Shown here piece by piece: positions 37,885 to 51,417 of a stretch of DNA of 64,000 nt (the stretch's first letter is position 1; each line of letters starts with the position of its first letter). A program made the translations under genes and the position numbers. The notes under the pieces were generated by a model, which saw nothing but the letters and a program-made list of their open reading frames with translations, had not been told where the DNA came from and did not search any database. The DNA is from Symsagittifera roscoffensis. Taxonomy: Eukaryota > Xenacoelomorpha > Acoela > Convolutidae. The stretch spans positions 434,001 to 498,000 of the forward strand of contig NW_026970820.1 of the NCBI RefSeq assembly GCF_963678635.1, given 5' to 3'.

Positions 37885-39512
37885 TTGTCACTGTGGCCCC
37901 GCTGTATTCTTGACTTTTGAGGAGAAGGTTCCGCGGGGGGCGGAGCAGGGGAACGCTTAACGCACTCGCAAAAGGAGCACCCTTCGGGTGCTCTTTTTTG
38001 CTCGAAAGTTTTCTGAAACGGTATCTGATGAACTTTGTAAGGTGTCACAAAAGCAACAACACAAAACATTCTGTATGTGATTAGAAAAGGTCAAAAAAGA
38101 TTTCTCATACTTTCAATAACTGAATCTACACCTGATCAGTCTCTAGAGAACTCCAAACCAAAGTAACTTATGTTTTTCAGTGATTCATGAAGAGGACCGT
38201 TCCAACGAAAACAAGTTTTCGGAAACAGTCCTCATATTTTTTTTCGAGCCCATTGTCAAGTACGTGGACTTTCAATTGTGACTAATAGCTGAATTGGACT
38301 TGGAATTTGTCCCAAAAAGGTTAAGTTTGTTTCAAATTGATTAGAAGCAAAAGAAAAAAAAAACATTTTTTTTATTTGGAAAAAAAAGTTGAGTCAGAAA
38401 CGTGAAAAAACCCTTTTTTCAAAAGTCATTAAAAGTAGCTCCAATTGGCTTAAATCACTAGACTACAATATATGAACCTGTTCAGAATGTTTTTCAAGAC
38501 CAAAGCCGTAAAATTTCCATATTTAGAGAAAAGACAAAAAAAAAAACTTTTTGGTTAACTCAAAAAGGTAGATAAATCGGGTACAGTCGTCTTCAAACCT
38601 ATAGGATCGAAAAGTGATCTAAATAGGGTATATATATAGTGTCCTTGTTAGGTCGCATGCAAAAAACTAGAACAGTTTTGTTGGCCACTTCCGAAATTAA
38701 GACTTTTTTTTCGAAATTTGGCCATTTTTATTTGTAGTAAAATAGTAGTAAAATAGCCGAGAAAAAAAATTGTAAAAACCATAATTTTTATCCAATTTTG
38801 ATGTTTAAATAATCTATACCTACTAAAATGTCTATGGCAAGCTCAAATAAGCCATCAAAATGCATTTTTTCTCAGTTTTTAAAATTTTTGTTTTTTTGAT
38901 ATACAATGTTGAGTCAGAAACGTAAAAAATCAATTTTTTTCAAAAAGTCAAAATAAAGTGTTCCAATCAATTTGTTTCACTAAAACACACTTTATGAATC
39001 TGTTCAGAATGGGTTTTTGGGTTAAAGCCGAAAATTCACCCATTTTGAGAAAAGTGGAAAAAACACCTTTTTAGTTACAAAAAAACCATCATTTTTGTTG
39101 CAGTTTTTGAAAAAACTCAAATTTTTGAGAAAAAAATTTTTTCTCAAACCTTTATATTTAGGCTCCCCAAACAGTCTACTTTCATCCATTCCTTGTCAAT
39201 ATACCCCATTTTTTGAACCAAAACAGAGTTAATAGGTGATTTTTATCAAAAAACGTGTTTTTTACCATTTTTGCCCCCCATTTCCCTCTATAAGTCAACA
39301 CATAACAAAATTTTGGCAAAACGGGGCAAAAGTGTATCCTTAGAATTTCAATACGGGGCTGCATGCAAAAAATTAGGGAATTCTGACCTCCAGTTTTCGA
39401 GAACACGACTTATTCTGCATGAAAAGGGTAAAAGGTAAATGTTCCTTCGAACCGACGGGGCCCCTTCCCCTGTCTCTGCTGAACGCCATAGCCGGACGCG
39501 GCGGCCACCTAG
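37885..39512 (+). repeat. Unit 18: complete F4b satellite unit
   Basis: H1 is at 37968-38001, H2 at 38192-38233 and H3 at 39454-39474. It is the same length as unit 23 (45972-47599) and apparently identical wherever I compared them, sharing private variants such as AAAACATTCTG, CAATAACTG and ATATATATAG. After the shared CTAG the copies diverge: F4b follows here, F4a follows unit 23. Confidence 0.93.
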
Positions 39513-41153
39513 TTGTCACTGTGGCCCCGCTGTGTTCTTGACTTTTGAGGAGACGGTTCCGCGGGGGGCGGAGCAGGGGAACGCTTAACGCACTCGCAAA
39601 AGGAGCACCCTTCGGGTGCTCTTTTTTGCTCGAAAGTTTTCTGAAACGGTATCTGATGAACTTTGTAAGGTGTCACAAAAGCAACAACACAAAACGTTCT
39701 GTATGTGATTAGAAAAGGTCAAAAAAGATTTCTCATACTTTCAATGACTGAATCTACACCTGATCAGTCTCTAGAGAACTCTAAACCAAAGTAACTTTTG
39801 TTTTTCAGTGATTCATGAAGAGGACCGTTCCAACGAAAACAAGTTTTCGGAAACAGTCCTCATATTTTTTTTCGAGCCAATTGTCAAGTACGTGAACTTT
39901 CAATTGTGAAATATAGCTGAATTGGACTTGGAGTTTGTCCCAAAAGGTTAAGTTTGTCTCAAATTGATTAGAAGCAAAAGAAAAAAAAAACATTTTTTTT
40001 TATTTGGAAAAAAAAGTTGAGTCAGAAACGTGAAAAAACCCTTTTTTCAAAAGTCATAAAAAGTAGCTCCAATTGGCTTAAATCACTAGGTAGATAACTA
40101 GGCTACAAAAAATGAACCTATTTAGAATGGTTTTCATGACCAAAGCCGTAAAATTTCCATATTTAGAGAAAAGACAAAAAAAAACAACTTTTTGGTTAAC
40201 TCAAAAAGGTAGATAAATCGGGTAAAGTCGTCTTCAAATTTATAGGATCGAAAAGTGATCTACATAGGGTATATATGTAGTGTCCTTGTTAGGTCGCATG
40301 CGAAAAAATAGAACAGTTTTGTTTGCCACTTCCGAAATTAAGACTTTTTTTTCGAAATTTGGCCATTTTTATTTGTAGTAAAATAGTAGTAAAATAGCCG
40401 AGAAAAAAAATTGTAAAAACCAAAATTTTTATCCAATTTTGACGTTTAAATACTCTATACCTACTAAAATGTCTATGGCAAGCTCAAATAAGCCATCAAA
40501 ATTCATTTTTTCTCACTTTTTAAAATTTTTGTTTTTTGGATATACAATGTTGAGTCAGAAACGTGAAAAATCAATTTTTTTCAAGAAGTCAAAATAAAGT
40601 GTTCCAATCAATTTGTTTCACTAAAACACACTTTATGAACCTGTTCAGAATGGGTTTTTGGGTTAAAGCCGAAAATTCACCTATTTTGAGAAAAGTGGAA
40701 AAAACACCTTTTTAGTTACAAAAAAACCATCATTTTTGTTGCAGTTTTTGAAAAAACTCAAATTTTTGAGAAGAAAATTTTTTCTCAAACTTTTATATTT
40801 GGGCTCCCCAAACAGTCTACTTTCATCCATTCCTTGTCAATATACCCCATTTTTTGAACCAAAACAGAGTTAATAGGTGATTTTTATCGAAAAACGTGTT
40901 TTTTACCATTTTTGCCCCCCATTTCCCTCTATAAGTCAACACATAACAAAATTTTGGCAAAACGGGGCAAAAGTGTATCCTTAGAATTTCAATACGGGGC
41001 TGCATGCAAAAAATTAGGGAATTCTGACCTCCAGTTTTCGAGAACACGACTTATTCTGCACGAAAGGTAATATAGGTAAATGTTCTTTCGAACCGACGGG
41101 GCCCCTTCCCCTGTCTCTACTGAACGCCAAAGCCGGACGCGGCGGCCACCTAG
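39513..41153 (+). repeat. Unit 19: complete F4b satellite unit
   Basis: H1 is at 39596-39629, H2 at 39820-39861 and H3 at 41095-41115. A small local duplication, CACTAGGTAGATAACTAGG near 40084-40102, makes it longer than its neighbours. It is the last of four consecutive F4b units. Confidence 0.92.
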
Positions 41154-42738
41154 ATGTTTTTGTGGCCCCGCTTTTTTAGTGACTTTTGACGAGTAGGTTC
41201 CGCTGGGGGCGGAGCAGGGGAACGCTAAACGCACTCGCAAAAAAGACCACCCTCCGGGTGCTCTTTTTTTGCTCGAAAGTCTTGTGAAACCATTTGGAAC
41301 TGTAAATATTGGAAGCAGTTACACACAAAACTTTATGCATCTTTGTGATCATAGTCACAAGTGGTTTTCGACAGCTTCTATAACTCAATCTTGACATGAT
41401 CTATTTCTACAATGGCCAGAATAAAGTGATTTTACGTTTTTCAATGATTCTTGAAGAGGACTGTCTCAACGAAAACAAGTTTTCGGAAACAGTCCTGGTA
41501 ACTTATTTTTGATCTCGTTTTCGAGTCTATCGACTTTCAGTCGTAATTAGTAGGCTAACAGGACCTATATTAGGTATTAAAAAGATTGAGTTTGTATCAA
41601 AAGCAAAAGATACAAAAACATGAAAAAAGTTCAAAAAATTTCAAAAATTTAAAAAATTTGAAAAAATTTTCCAAAAAACTTGATTTTTTGTTTTGTCAGA
41701 AAATAACAAAAAATTGACGTAAAATGAACTTTCAATAGTCCATTTTGACTAATTTTTACGATTCAAGCACATTTTAACTTAATAACAACATTAAAAAAAC
41801 CACTGGAAAGGGTGTTTTTCAGCAAACGCCCTTTTTGACCACACCTACGAAATTCATAACTTTTTATCTAACAAATATAGAGACCTCGGGTTTTTTGCAT
41901 TGTAATCGGCATACTATAGACTACCTCTCGCGTGCTGAAACGAACAATTTTTCTTTTTAATTTTTCCCGCAATTTCGAATTAGGGCGTTTTTTGGCTATT
42001 TTTGGTCCTTTTGGGCGGTAAAAAGTCAAACTTAGAGACAACTGTCAAAAAATCTGTTATCACATGATAGAGTCAACATGCCATGGCGTACCAAATAGTG
42101 TCCTGATTCAGACTAAAATTGCCCTCTAATTGTCCGTGGGGGGAGGAAATTGAAAACTTTTATTTTTGGCGGGAAAATTTGAAATTTTTCAAAAAAACAT
42201 TTACTCCACAGACAACGGTTTTAAACTAATGTTGGCATGGCACACAATTTATTGCTTCATAACTAGGGTCGATTTCTGCCGGGAACATTGATTTTTTAAA
42301 AAAATGACCAAAATTTTTGTTGCATTTTTTCAAAAAAATCAAAATTTTGAGAGAAAAAAAGTTTAAAAATCCTACATATTTAAGCTCCCCAAACTGTCTA
42401 CTTTCATCCATTCCCTATCAATATAACCCATTTTCTCAACCAAAATCGAGTTATGGGGCCAAAAAGTCAAAAAACGTGAAAAAACGACATTTCACGCCCA
42501 TTTTCGCCCCAAAAGTACCACACATAATGTTTTTTCGGAAAAACGTCACAAGAGTTTTCGTCTTATCTCAAAAAGTTTCAGGGGGGTTGGCAAAATTTCA
42601 GAGAGATCTGACCTACAGTTTTCGAGAACTTGACTTTTTCTGCAAGAAAAGAATAAAAGGTAAATGTTCCTTCGAACCGACGGGGCCCCCTTCCCCTGTC
42701 TCTACTGAACGCCATAGCCGGACGCGGCGCCCACCTAG
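41154..42738 (+). repeat. Unit 20: complete F4a satellite unit with F4b-type end
   Basis: The head is ATGTTTTTGTGGCCCCGC. H1 is at 41237-41272 (GACCACCC against GGGTGCTC, one mismatch), H2 at 41457-41496 and H3 at 42679-42700. The body is F4a-like, but the last roughly 100 bases, including H3, are of the F4b type, unlike units 8 and 24. The 156-residue frame 42317-42787 crosses the CTAG junction into the next unit's head. Confidence 0.9.
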
Positions 42739-42829
42739 GTCAATCTTTTACCTGCGGTGCATCGGTGTTTGCGGGTGTAAGTTTTGAAGTGTGGCCTGGG
42801 GGCCATTGGCTTCAAGGCATGTGGCACTC

Positions 42830-42865
42830 GCAGAAAAAGAGCACCCGAAGGGTGCTCTTTTCTGC
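42830..42865. repeat. H1 inverted repeat, F5 type
   Basis: GCAGAAAAAGAGCACCC and GGGTGCTCTTTTCTGC pair over 16 positions with one bulged A, around GAA. It is the best-paired H1 in the window. Both sides differ from the F4 stem at the base (GCAG/CTGC against GCAA/TTGC), a compensatory change. Confidence 0.78.
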
Positions 42866-43056
42866 TCGAAAACTCTAGGTCAATTAATTTTTTCTTAACC
42901 TTCACATTTTGTCAAACATTTTTTGACTTTTCCTTCTTCATTACTCACTGAGACTATTAACCATGATCGCTAACTTGCATTGCTGGCTGATTATAATGAC
43001 AAGTCACTCTGCGCCTTGATCAGTTAACAATGCAAAACATTGTGATTCTTGAAGAA

Positions 43057-43092
43057 GACTGTTTCGACGAAAACAAGTTTTCGGAAACAGTC
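43057..43092. repeat. H2 inverted repeat, F5 type
   Basis: GACTGTTTC and GAAACAGTC pair perfectly over 9 bases. After a two-base bulge, CGAAAA-CAAG-TTTTCG forms the apex. It is the fully paired version of the F4 element. It recurs at 62211-62246. Confidence 0.78.
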
Positions 43093-44328
43093 CTGTTAAC
43101 TTATTTTTGATCTCGTTTTTAAATTTATCGACTTTTAGTTGTTTTCAGTAGGCTATTGGACCTGAATTAGGTCCTAAAAGTTAATTTTGTCTCGAAATGA
43201 TTAGAAGCAATAGAAAAAAAAACATTTTTTTTTATTTGGTAAATATAGTTGAAATAGAAACGTGAAAAATCTCTTTTTTTCAAAAGTCATCAAAAATAGT
43301 TCCAATTGAATTGAATCACTAGGCTACAATGTATGAACCTGTTCAGAATGGTTTTCAAGACCAAAGCCGTAAAATTTCCATATTTGGAGAAAAGTAAAAA
43401 AAAAACACGTTTTTGGTTAACTCATAAAGGTAGATAAATCGGGTAAAGTCGTCTTTAAACATAAAGGATCAAAAAATGAATTAATTAGGGCATACATGTA
43501 GTGTCCTTGTAAGTCCGCTTGCAAAAAATTACAACAATTGTGGTAGCCACTTCCGAAAACAAGTCTTTTTTTTCGAAATTTAGCCAGTTTTATTTGTAGT
43601 AAAGTAGTAAAAAGCTACCCGAGAAAAAAAAGTTGTAAAAACCAAAATTTTCATCCAATTTTGACAATTAAATACTCTAAACCTACTAAAATGACTATGG
43701 CAAGCTCGAATATGCTATCAAAACTCATTTTTTCTCACTTTTTAAAATTTTTGTTTTTTTGATATAAAATGTTGAGTCAGAAACATGAAAAACCAATTTT
43801 TCTCAAAAAGTCAAAAAAAGTTGTTCCAATCAAATTGTTTCAATAGGCCACGCTTTGTGGACTTGTTTAGAAGTGTTAGCATGATCAAAGCCATAAAATT
43901 TCCATATTTAGAGAAAAGACGAAAAAAACACCTTTTTGGTTAATTTTTCCAAAAAAATGACCAAAAAATTAGGAGACGGTCCTGAAAAAAAAAAAAATTT
44001 AAAAATAAAGTAATTCTAATTTCTACACAATTAGACTCCCTAAACAGTCTTCTTTCATCCAATACTAAACAATCTATCCCATTTTTTGGACCCAAATTGA
44101 GTTATTGAGTCATTTTAACCAAAAATCGTGTTTCGTTTTTCCGTTTTTGCCCCCCATTTCCCGCCATAAGTCAACATATAGAGTTTTTCTGGCCAAACGG
44201 CATCCAATCGTATCCTTAGAATTGCATTTTGTAGCCGCATGCCAATTTTAAAGAAATTCTGACGAAACGTTTTCGAGATCAGCCCCGATTCCGCCGACAG
44301 GGGTATAAGGTTATAAGAAACGAGAACC

Positions 44329-44349
44329 GGCAGGGACCCTACCCTTGCC
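44329..44349. repeat. H3 terminal inverted repeat, F5 type
   Basis: GGC-AGGG and CCCT-T-GCC pair around ACCCTA (7 pairs with one bulged base), 39 bases before the end of CTAG. It recurs at 63483-63503. Confidence 0.72.
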
Positions 44350-44388
44350 TCGCCGTATCTCTGACGCCGAAGCGCGACGACCACCTAG

Positions 44389-45971
44389 ATGTTTTTGTGG
44401 CCCCGCTTTTTAGTGACTTTTGACGAGCAGGTTCCGCTGGGGGCGGAGCAGGGGAACGCTAAACGCACTCGCAAAAAAGACCACCCTCCGGGTGCTCTTT
44501 TTTTGCTCGAAAGTCTTGTGAAACCATTTGGAACTGTAAGTATTGGAAGCAGTTACACACAAAACTTTATGCATCTTTGTGATCATAGTCACAAGTGGTT
44601 TTCGACAGCTTCAATAACTCAATCTTGACATGATCTATTTCTAAAATGGCCAGAATAAAGTGATTTTACGTTTTTCAATGATTCTTGAAGAGGACTGTCT
44701 CAACGAAAACAAGTTTTCGGAAACAGTCCTGGTAACTTATTTTTGATCTCGTTTTCGAGTCTATCGACTTTCAGTCGTAATTAGTAGGCTAACAGGACCT
44801 ATATTAGGTATTAAAAAGATTGAGTTTGTATCAAAAGCAAGAGATACAAAAACATGAAAAAAGTTCAAAAAATTTCAAAAATTTAAAAAATTTGAAAAAA
44901 TTTTCCAAAAAACTTGATTTTTTGTTTTGTCATAAAATAACAAACAATTGACGTAAAATGAACTTTCAATAGTCCATTTTGACTAATTTTTACGATTCAA
45001 GCACATTTTAACTTAATAACAACATTAAAAAAACCACTGGAAAGGGTGTTTTTCAGCAAACGCCCTTTTTGACCACACCTACGAAATTCATAACTTTTTA
45101 TCTAACAAATATAGAGACCTCGGGTTTTTTGCATTGTAATGGGCATACTATATACTACCTCTCGCGTGCTGAAACGAACAATTTTTCTTTTTAATTTTTC
45201 CCGCAATTTCGAATTAGGGCGTTTTTTGGCTATTTTTGGTCCTTTTGGGCGGTAAAAAGTCAAACTTAGAGACAACTGTCAAAAAATCTGTTATCACATG
45301 ATAGAGTCAACATGCCATGGCGTACCAAATAGTGTCCTGATTCACACCAAAATTGCCCTCTAATTGTCCGTGGGGGGAGGAAATTGAAAACTTTTATTTT
45401 TGGCGGGAAAATTTGAAATTTTTCAAAAAAACATTTACTCCACAGACAACGGTTTTAAACTAATGTTGGCATGGCACACAATTTATTGCTTCATAACTAG
45501 GGTCGATTTCTGCCGGGAACATTGATTTTTTAAAAAAATGACCAAAATTTTTGTTGCATTTTTTCAAAAAAATCAAAATTTTGAGAGAAAAAAAGTTTAA
45601 AAATCCTACATATTTAAGCTCCCCAAACTGTCTACTTTCATCCATTCCCTATCAATATAACCCATTTTCTCAACCAAAATCGAGTTATGGGGCCAAAAAG
45701 TCAAAAAACGTGAAAAAACGACATTTCACGCCCATTTTCGCCCCAAAAGTACCACACATAATGTTTTTTCGGAAAAACGTCACAAGAGTTTTCGTCTTAT
45801 CTCAAAAAGTTTCAGGGGGGTTGGCAAAATTTCAGAGAGATCTGACCTACAGTTTTCGAGAACTTGACTTTTTCTGCAAGAAAAGAATAAAAGGTAAATG
45901 TTCCTTCGAACCGACGGGGCCCCTTCCCCTGTCTCTGCTGAACGCCAAAGCCGGACGCGGCGGCCACCTAG
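44389..45971 (+). repeat. Unit 22: complete F4a satellite unit with F4b-type end
   Basis: H1 is at 44471-44506, H2 at 44691-44730 and H3 at 45913-45933. It is near-identical to unit 20, from which it is separated by one F5 unit, so F4a-F5-F4a reads as a recent insertion or duplication. The end block is of the F4b form found in unit 17. The frame 45551-46000 crosses the junction into unit 23. Confidence 0.92.
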
Positions 45972-47599
45972 TTGTCACTGTGGCCCCGCTGTATTCTTGA
46001 CTTTTGAGGAGAAGGTTCCGCGGGGGGCGGAGCAGGGGAACGCTTAACGCACTCGCAAAAGGAGCACCCTTCGGGTGCTCTTTTTTGCTCGAAAGTTTTC
46101 TGAAACGGTATCTGATGAACTTTGTAAGGTGTCACAAAAGCAACAACACAAAACATTCTGTATGTGATTAGAAAAGGTCAAAAAAGATTTCTCATACTTT
46201 CAATAACTGAATCTACACCTGATCAGTCTCTAGAGAACTCCAAACCAAAGTAACTTATGTTTTTCAGTGATTCATGAAGAGGACCGTTCCAACGAAAACA
46301 AGTTTTCGGAAACAGTCCTCATATTTTTTTTCGAGCCCATTGTCAAGTACGTGGACTTTCAATTGTGACTAATAGCTGAATTGGACTTGGAATTTGTCCC
46401 AAAAAGGTTAAGTTTGTTTCAAATTGATTAGAAGCAAAAGAAAAAAAAAACATTTTTTTTATTTGGAAAAAAAAGTTGAGTCAGAAACGTGAAAAAACCC
46501 TTTTTTCAAAAGTCATTAAAAGTAGCTCCAATTGGCTTAAATCACTAGACTACAATATATGAACCTGTTCAGAATGTTTTTCAAGACCAAAGCCGTAAAA
46601 TTTCCATATTTAGAGAAAAGACAAAAAAAAAAACTTTTTGGTTAACTCAAAAAGGTAGATAAATCGGGTACAGTCGTCTTCAAACCTATAGGATCGAAAA
46701 GTGATCTAAATAGGGTATATATATAGTGTCCTTGTTAGGTCGCATGCAAAAAACTAGAACAGTTTTGTTGGCCACTTCCGAAATTAAGACTTTTTTTTCG
46801 AAATTTGGCCATTTTTATTTGTAGTAAAATAGTAGTAAAATAGCCGAGAAAAAAAATTGTAAAAACCATAATTTTTATCCAATTTTGATGTTTAAATAAT
46901 CTATACCTACTAAAATGTCTATGGCAAGCTCAAATAAGCCATCAAAATGCATTTTTTCTCAGTTTTTAAAATTTTTGTTTTTTTGATATACAATGTTGAG
47001 TCAGAAACGTAAAAAATCAATTTTTTTCAAAAAGTCAAAATAAAGTGTTCCAATCAATTTGTTTCACTAAAACACACTTTATGAATCTGTTCAGAATGGG
47101 TTTTTGGGTTAAAGCCGAAAATTCACCCATTTTGAGAAAAGTGGAAAAAACACCTTTTTAGTTACAAAAAAACCATCATTTTTGTTGCAGTTTTTGAAAA
47201 AACTCAAATTTTTGAGAAAAAAATTTTTTCTCAAACCTTTATATTTAGGCTCCCCAAACAGTCTACTTTCATCCATTCCTTGTCAATATACCCCATTTTT
47301 TGAACCAAAACAGAGTTAATAGGTGATTTTTATCAAAAAACGTGTTTTTTACCATTTTTGCCCCCCATTTCCCTCTATAAGTCAACACATAACAAAATTT
47401 TGGCAAAACGGGGCAAAAGTGTATCCTTAGAATTTCAATACGGGGCTGCATGCAAAAAATTAGGGAATTCTGACCTCCAGTTTTCGAGAACACGACTTAT
47501 TCTGCATGAAAAGGGTAAAAGGTAAATGTTCCTTCGAACCGACGGGGCCCCTTCCCCTGTCTCTGCTGAACGCCATAGCCGGACGCGGCGGCCACCTAG
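45972..47599 (+). repeat. Unit 23: complete F4b satellite unit
   Basis: H1 is at 46055-46088, H2 at 46279-46320 and H3 at 47541-47561. It is a copy of unit 18, 8 kb away, with no difference found in the parts compared, yet it is placed among F4a units. Confidence 0.93.
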
Positions 47600-49205
47600 A
47601 GGTTTTTGTGGCCCCGCTATATCAGTGACTTTAGACAAGCAGGTTCCGCCGGAGGGGGGGGGGGGCTGGAGCGGGGTAACGCTAAACGCACTCGCAAAAA
47701 GGAGCACCCTCCGGGTGCTCTTTTTTTGCTCGAAAGTCTTGTGAAACGATTTGGAACTGTAAGTATTGGTAGCAGTTACACATAAAACTTTCTGCATCTT
47801 TGTGCTCATAGTCACAAGTGGTTTTCGACAGCTTCTTTAAAACAAGTTTGACATGATCTATCTCTAAATTAGACTAAATAAAGAGATTTTAGTTTTTTCA
47901 ATGATTCTTGAAGAGGACTGTCTCAACGAAAACAAGTTTTCGGAAACAGTCCTGGTGACTTAGTTTTGATCTCATTTTTGGGTCTATTGACCTCCATTTA
48001 GGATAAGTATGCTAACGGAACCTATATTATGTCCTAAAAAGATTGAATTTGTGTCAAAAAGTTGAAAAGCAAGAGAAAAAAAAACATTTAAAAAATTTTC
48101 AAAAATTTCAGAAATTTAAAAAATTGGAAAAGTTGTTCCAAAACACTTGATTTTTTGTTTTGTCATAAAATAACAAAAAATTGACGTAAACTGAACTTTC
48201 AATAGTCTATTTTGACTAGTTTTCACGATTCAAGCACATTTTAACTTAATAACAACATTCAAAAACTCACTGGAAAAGTTGTTTTTCGGCAAACGCCCTT
48301 TTTGACCACACCTACGAAATCCATAACTTTTTATCTAACAAATATAGAGGCTTCGGGTTTTTTGTATTGTATTAAGCATCCTCGAGTCTACCTGTCGCGT
48401 GCTAAAATGAACAATTTTTCTCTTTAATTTATCCCGCCATTTCGAAATAGGGCGGTTTTTGGCAATTTTTTGTCCTTTTTAGTCAAAAAAGTCAAATTTA
48501 CAGACATCTGTCAAAAAAACTGTTATCACATGATAAAGGCAGATGGCCTTTGCAAATCAAATAAGGTCCTGAGTGAGACCAAAATTGCCCTCTAATTGTC
48601 CGTGGGGGGAGGAAATCGAAAATTTTCGTTTTTGGCGGGAAAATTTGAAATTTTTCAAAAAAACATTTACTCTGCAGACAACGGCCTTAGACTAATGTTA
48701 GCAAGGCACGCATTTTTTGCCTTCATAACTAGGGTCGATTTCTGCCGGGAACATTGATTTTTCAAAAAAAAGACCAACATTTTTGTTGCATTTTTTCAAA
48801 AAAATCGAATTTTTGACAAAAATCAAAATTCCAAATCCTACATATTTAAGCTCCTCAAACAGTCTACTTTCGTCCATTCCCCATCAATATACCCCATTTT
48901 CTCAACCAAAATTGAGTTATTGATTCATTTTCAAGGAAAAACGTGATTTTTCAAATTTTTCACACCCAAAAGCGTCTGACACACCCCGAAGGACCACTTT
49001 TTTTTCCCAACAGCCCCCATTTTTGTCAGTTTTGTACCAATAGGGGGTTGCATGCCAAAAGTTAGCCAATTCGTACCTGCCATTTTCTAGATCTCGTATA
49101 ATTCTGAGCTTTTTAACAATAGGTTAACGTAAAGATTTACGAAACGGCCAGGGACCCTACCCTCGGCCTAAATGAACAGAGAAGCCCACGCGGACGGCCA
49201 CCTAG
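47600..49205 (+). repeat. Unit 24: complete F4a satellite unit
   Basis: H1 is at 47694-47729, H2 at 47914-47953 and H3 at 49146-49168, with a G12 tract at 47654-47665. It is a close copy of unit 8. The 126-residue minus-strand frame 47435-47815 starts in this head and runs across the CTAG junction into unit 23, so it is not a unit gene. Confidence 0.92.
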
Positions 49206-51417
49206 CACAATCAGGTACTAGTGGCTTGATTTTGGTTTTTAATATTGTCTGGAACCAAAAGAGAGTGTCGTCAAGCATCGACATCATGTGGTCAAGCAAA
49301 TACGTGGACTTCTACGCATTCCCATTAGCAATGGGCCCTTCGGGCGCAAATACCAATGCTCAATTAATTTTGCCTGGTGAAAAAATTTTTAAGGAAAACT
49401 TCTGATAAAATTTAACTTAAACTACCACGAAAGAACGCAAAGATTTCAAAGTGTGAAACAATCAAGTTTTTGCTAATACCGGGCATGCAGTGAGACTGAT
49501 TTCGGCAAAAATAAAATGAAAATTGAAGGAAATGGAAAGAAAAAAATTGTTCAAAAAAGAACGCAACATCAAAAACTTATTTGATGTCCGCTAATGTCAT
49601 AATTCCGATCAGGCTGATTTCAGATTTTAAGCGCAGAGTTTACGGTTACGGCTGCTCCCTCTACAGGTCCCAGAGGGACCGAGTGAGCATCCTACCTCGA
49701 TCCAGGATAACGGACAGTTGTTTTTAATTTTTCACAATTTTTTTTTCACTAATGCTTGTTTTCAATTCCTCATGAGAAGCTGTATAAATTTTTTAAAAAA
49801 ATGATTTTTTTTATCAATGCTTCCAAGAACAACTGATGTTAGGCGGTTACAAATGCGGTTGGTGAAAACTAGTAAGGGATAATGATGAGAAAAATTGTAA
49901 GTTTTCAAATGAATTTAAAAACAGTTTTTTTTCTTTTTTCTTTTGTAAATCGGGAGAAATGAATCAGTTTTTTTAAGTTTTCCTCGCACCACCCACTGTT
50001 CATAAGTAATGAAGATTCCTGTTCTAGCCGTTTATAAAACTTTGGCAGAAAAAACATCAGAATGATGTAAAATGTTTTAAAAAAAATAAAAATTTAAAAA
50101 TTATGTTTAAAAAAAAAATCAAAAACTTGTAATTTTCAAAATTGAAAAAAAGTTAAAATTAATTGCATATTACGATTCAGCGTACCCAACTTAGTGGGTC
50201 TAGCATTTTAAATTACCAAAAAATGTTGAAAATTGTAGATTTTATGAAGTTTTCATTTTGGCTATTTTTCCTTGTCGCCTCCACTTGAGGCACCTTTGAG
50301 CCAACTTGAGAAACTGGAACGTAAACAAGCTGCACAGATGGTCAAAGTGAGCCATTTTCAGCGTGATAACACGCCTGGAAGAAAAAAAACTCCAGAAAAG
50401 AAAGAAAATTATGAACTTTAACCTTTTTTCTTCTTCAAATGGCGATACTTAGAATAATTTTTCAGCTGAAAAGTTGAAAAAAAATCAAAAAATTCAAATT
50501 TTGAAAAAATTTATAAAAAAATCTCATCAGTCTGTTTATTGGAGTCTTCGAGGTTTTGAGAGACCTCATCTGGCGGCTAACAACAAGTGGATCACTTATT
50601 TTAAAATTTTGAGAAAGGTCAAAAAAACATGTTTTTTTGATTTTTTAGACAGAATTCCGAAAGCAATATCTTGGCTAAAAACAAGATTGAGGGCCTAAAA
50701 TTAGTACAAACAGTACTCCCACATAAGGTACATTAGGTTGGAAACAAAAAATTTACTCTGACTCAAAAATCGTTTTTTAACTTTATTTCTGAACAAGAAA
50801 TTGAAAAGAAATGAAAAACTTAAAAATTTTTTGAAAAAAAAGATTGTTTTGAAAAAGTGCCAATTTTTAGCTGAAACATTTCATTTTAGCTAATAAAGCC
50901 AAAGCAATGCCCTTTAAGCTCAAATAAATTAATTATGCAAATTATTTTGAAGTTTTTTCGTTAAAGCCTTTTATTTTGAAAAAGTATTCAAAAATGGGTA
51001 AAAAAAAGTCAAAAAAATCAATTTTCTCCGATTCAAAAACCTCCACTACCATGATGATTAGTTCGTTAGATAGGACTGCTGAGATCAATTTAGACGTATT
51101 TTCATAAGTATATCAAAATTTTTATTTATTTTTGAGAATTAAGCAAAATAAAAACTTTTCCCAAATTGGGCAAAAAGCCCAAATTAGCCCAAACACCTGT
51201 TAAAAATTGTTGGGTCAAAAAATCACAAAAGGAAACCCCTATTCGTTTGCCATTTTAGGGCCGCATGCAAAAAATTAGACCAATCTAACCTGACAATTTC
51301 GAGAATCGACTTTTTTGCAAAATTTCTCTATAGTCCATTTGAGGGATATTACTTGTACCGGTGGGGGCCCCTACCCCACCTAAAAAATTTTTGAAATGCT
51401 GGAACGCGGCCACCTAG
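49206..51417 (+). repeat. Unit 25: complete F2 satellite unit
   Basis: The head is CACAATCAGGTACTAGTGGC. H1 is at 49323-49358 (one core mismatch), H2 at 49653-49689 and H3 at 51360-51380. It starts the second run of five F2 units. From about 49378 on, the body matches unit 27 almost base for base, while the heads of units 25 and 27 are of different types. Confidence 0.92.

Larger units (their letters stand above)
42739..44388 (+). repeat. Unit 21: complete F5 satellite unit
   Basis: The head is GTCAATCTTTTACCTGCGG. H1 is at 42830-42865, H2 at 43057-43092 and H3 at 44329-44349. The body contains the sub-repeat in an F4b-like form. It is near-identical to unit 31 (61893-63542), 19 kb away and also 1650 bases long. 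The neighbours differ: F4a on both sides here, F4b and F2 there. Confidence 0.92.

Noticed and set aside
42317-42787. 156-residue plus-strand open frame (and its 149-residue relative at 45551-46000)
   Set aside because: Both cross the CTAG junction and end in the head of whichever unit follows, so their C-termini differ by accident. There is no domain, and the composition is that of translated A/T tracts.
47435-47815. 126-residue minus-strand frame with a proline-rich part
   Set aside because: It runs across a unit junction, and the proline run is the translated G12 tract, whose length varies between copies and would shift the frame.
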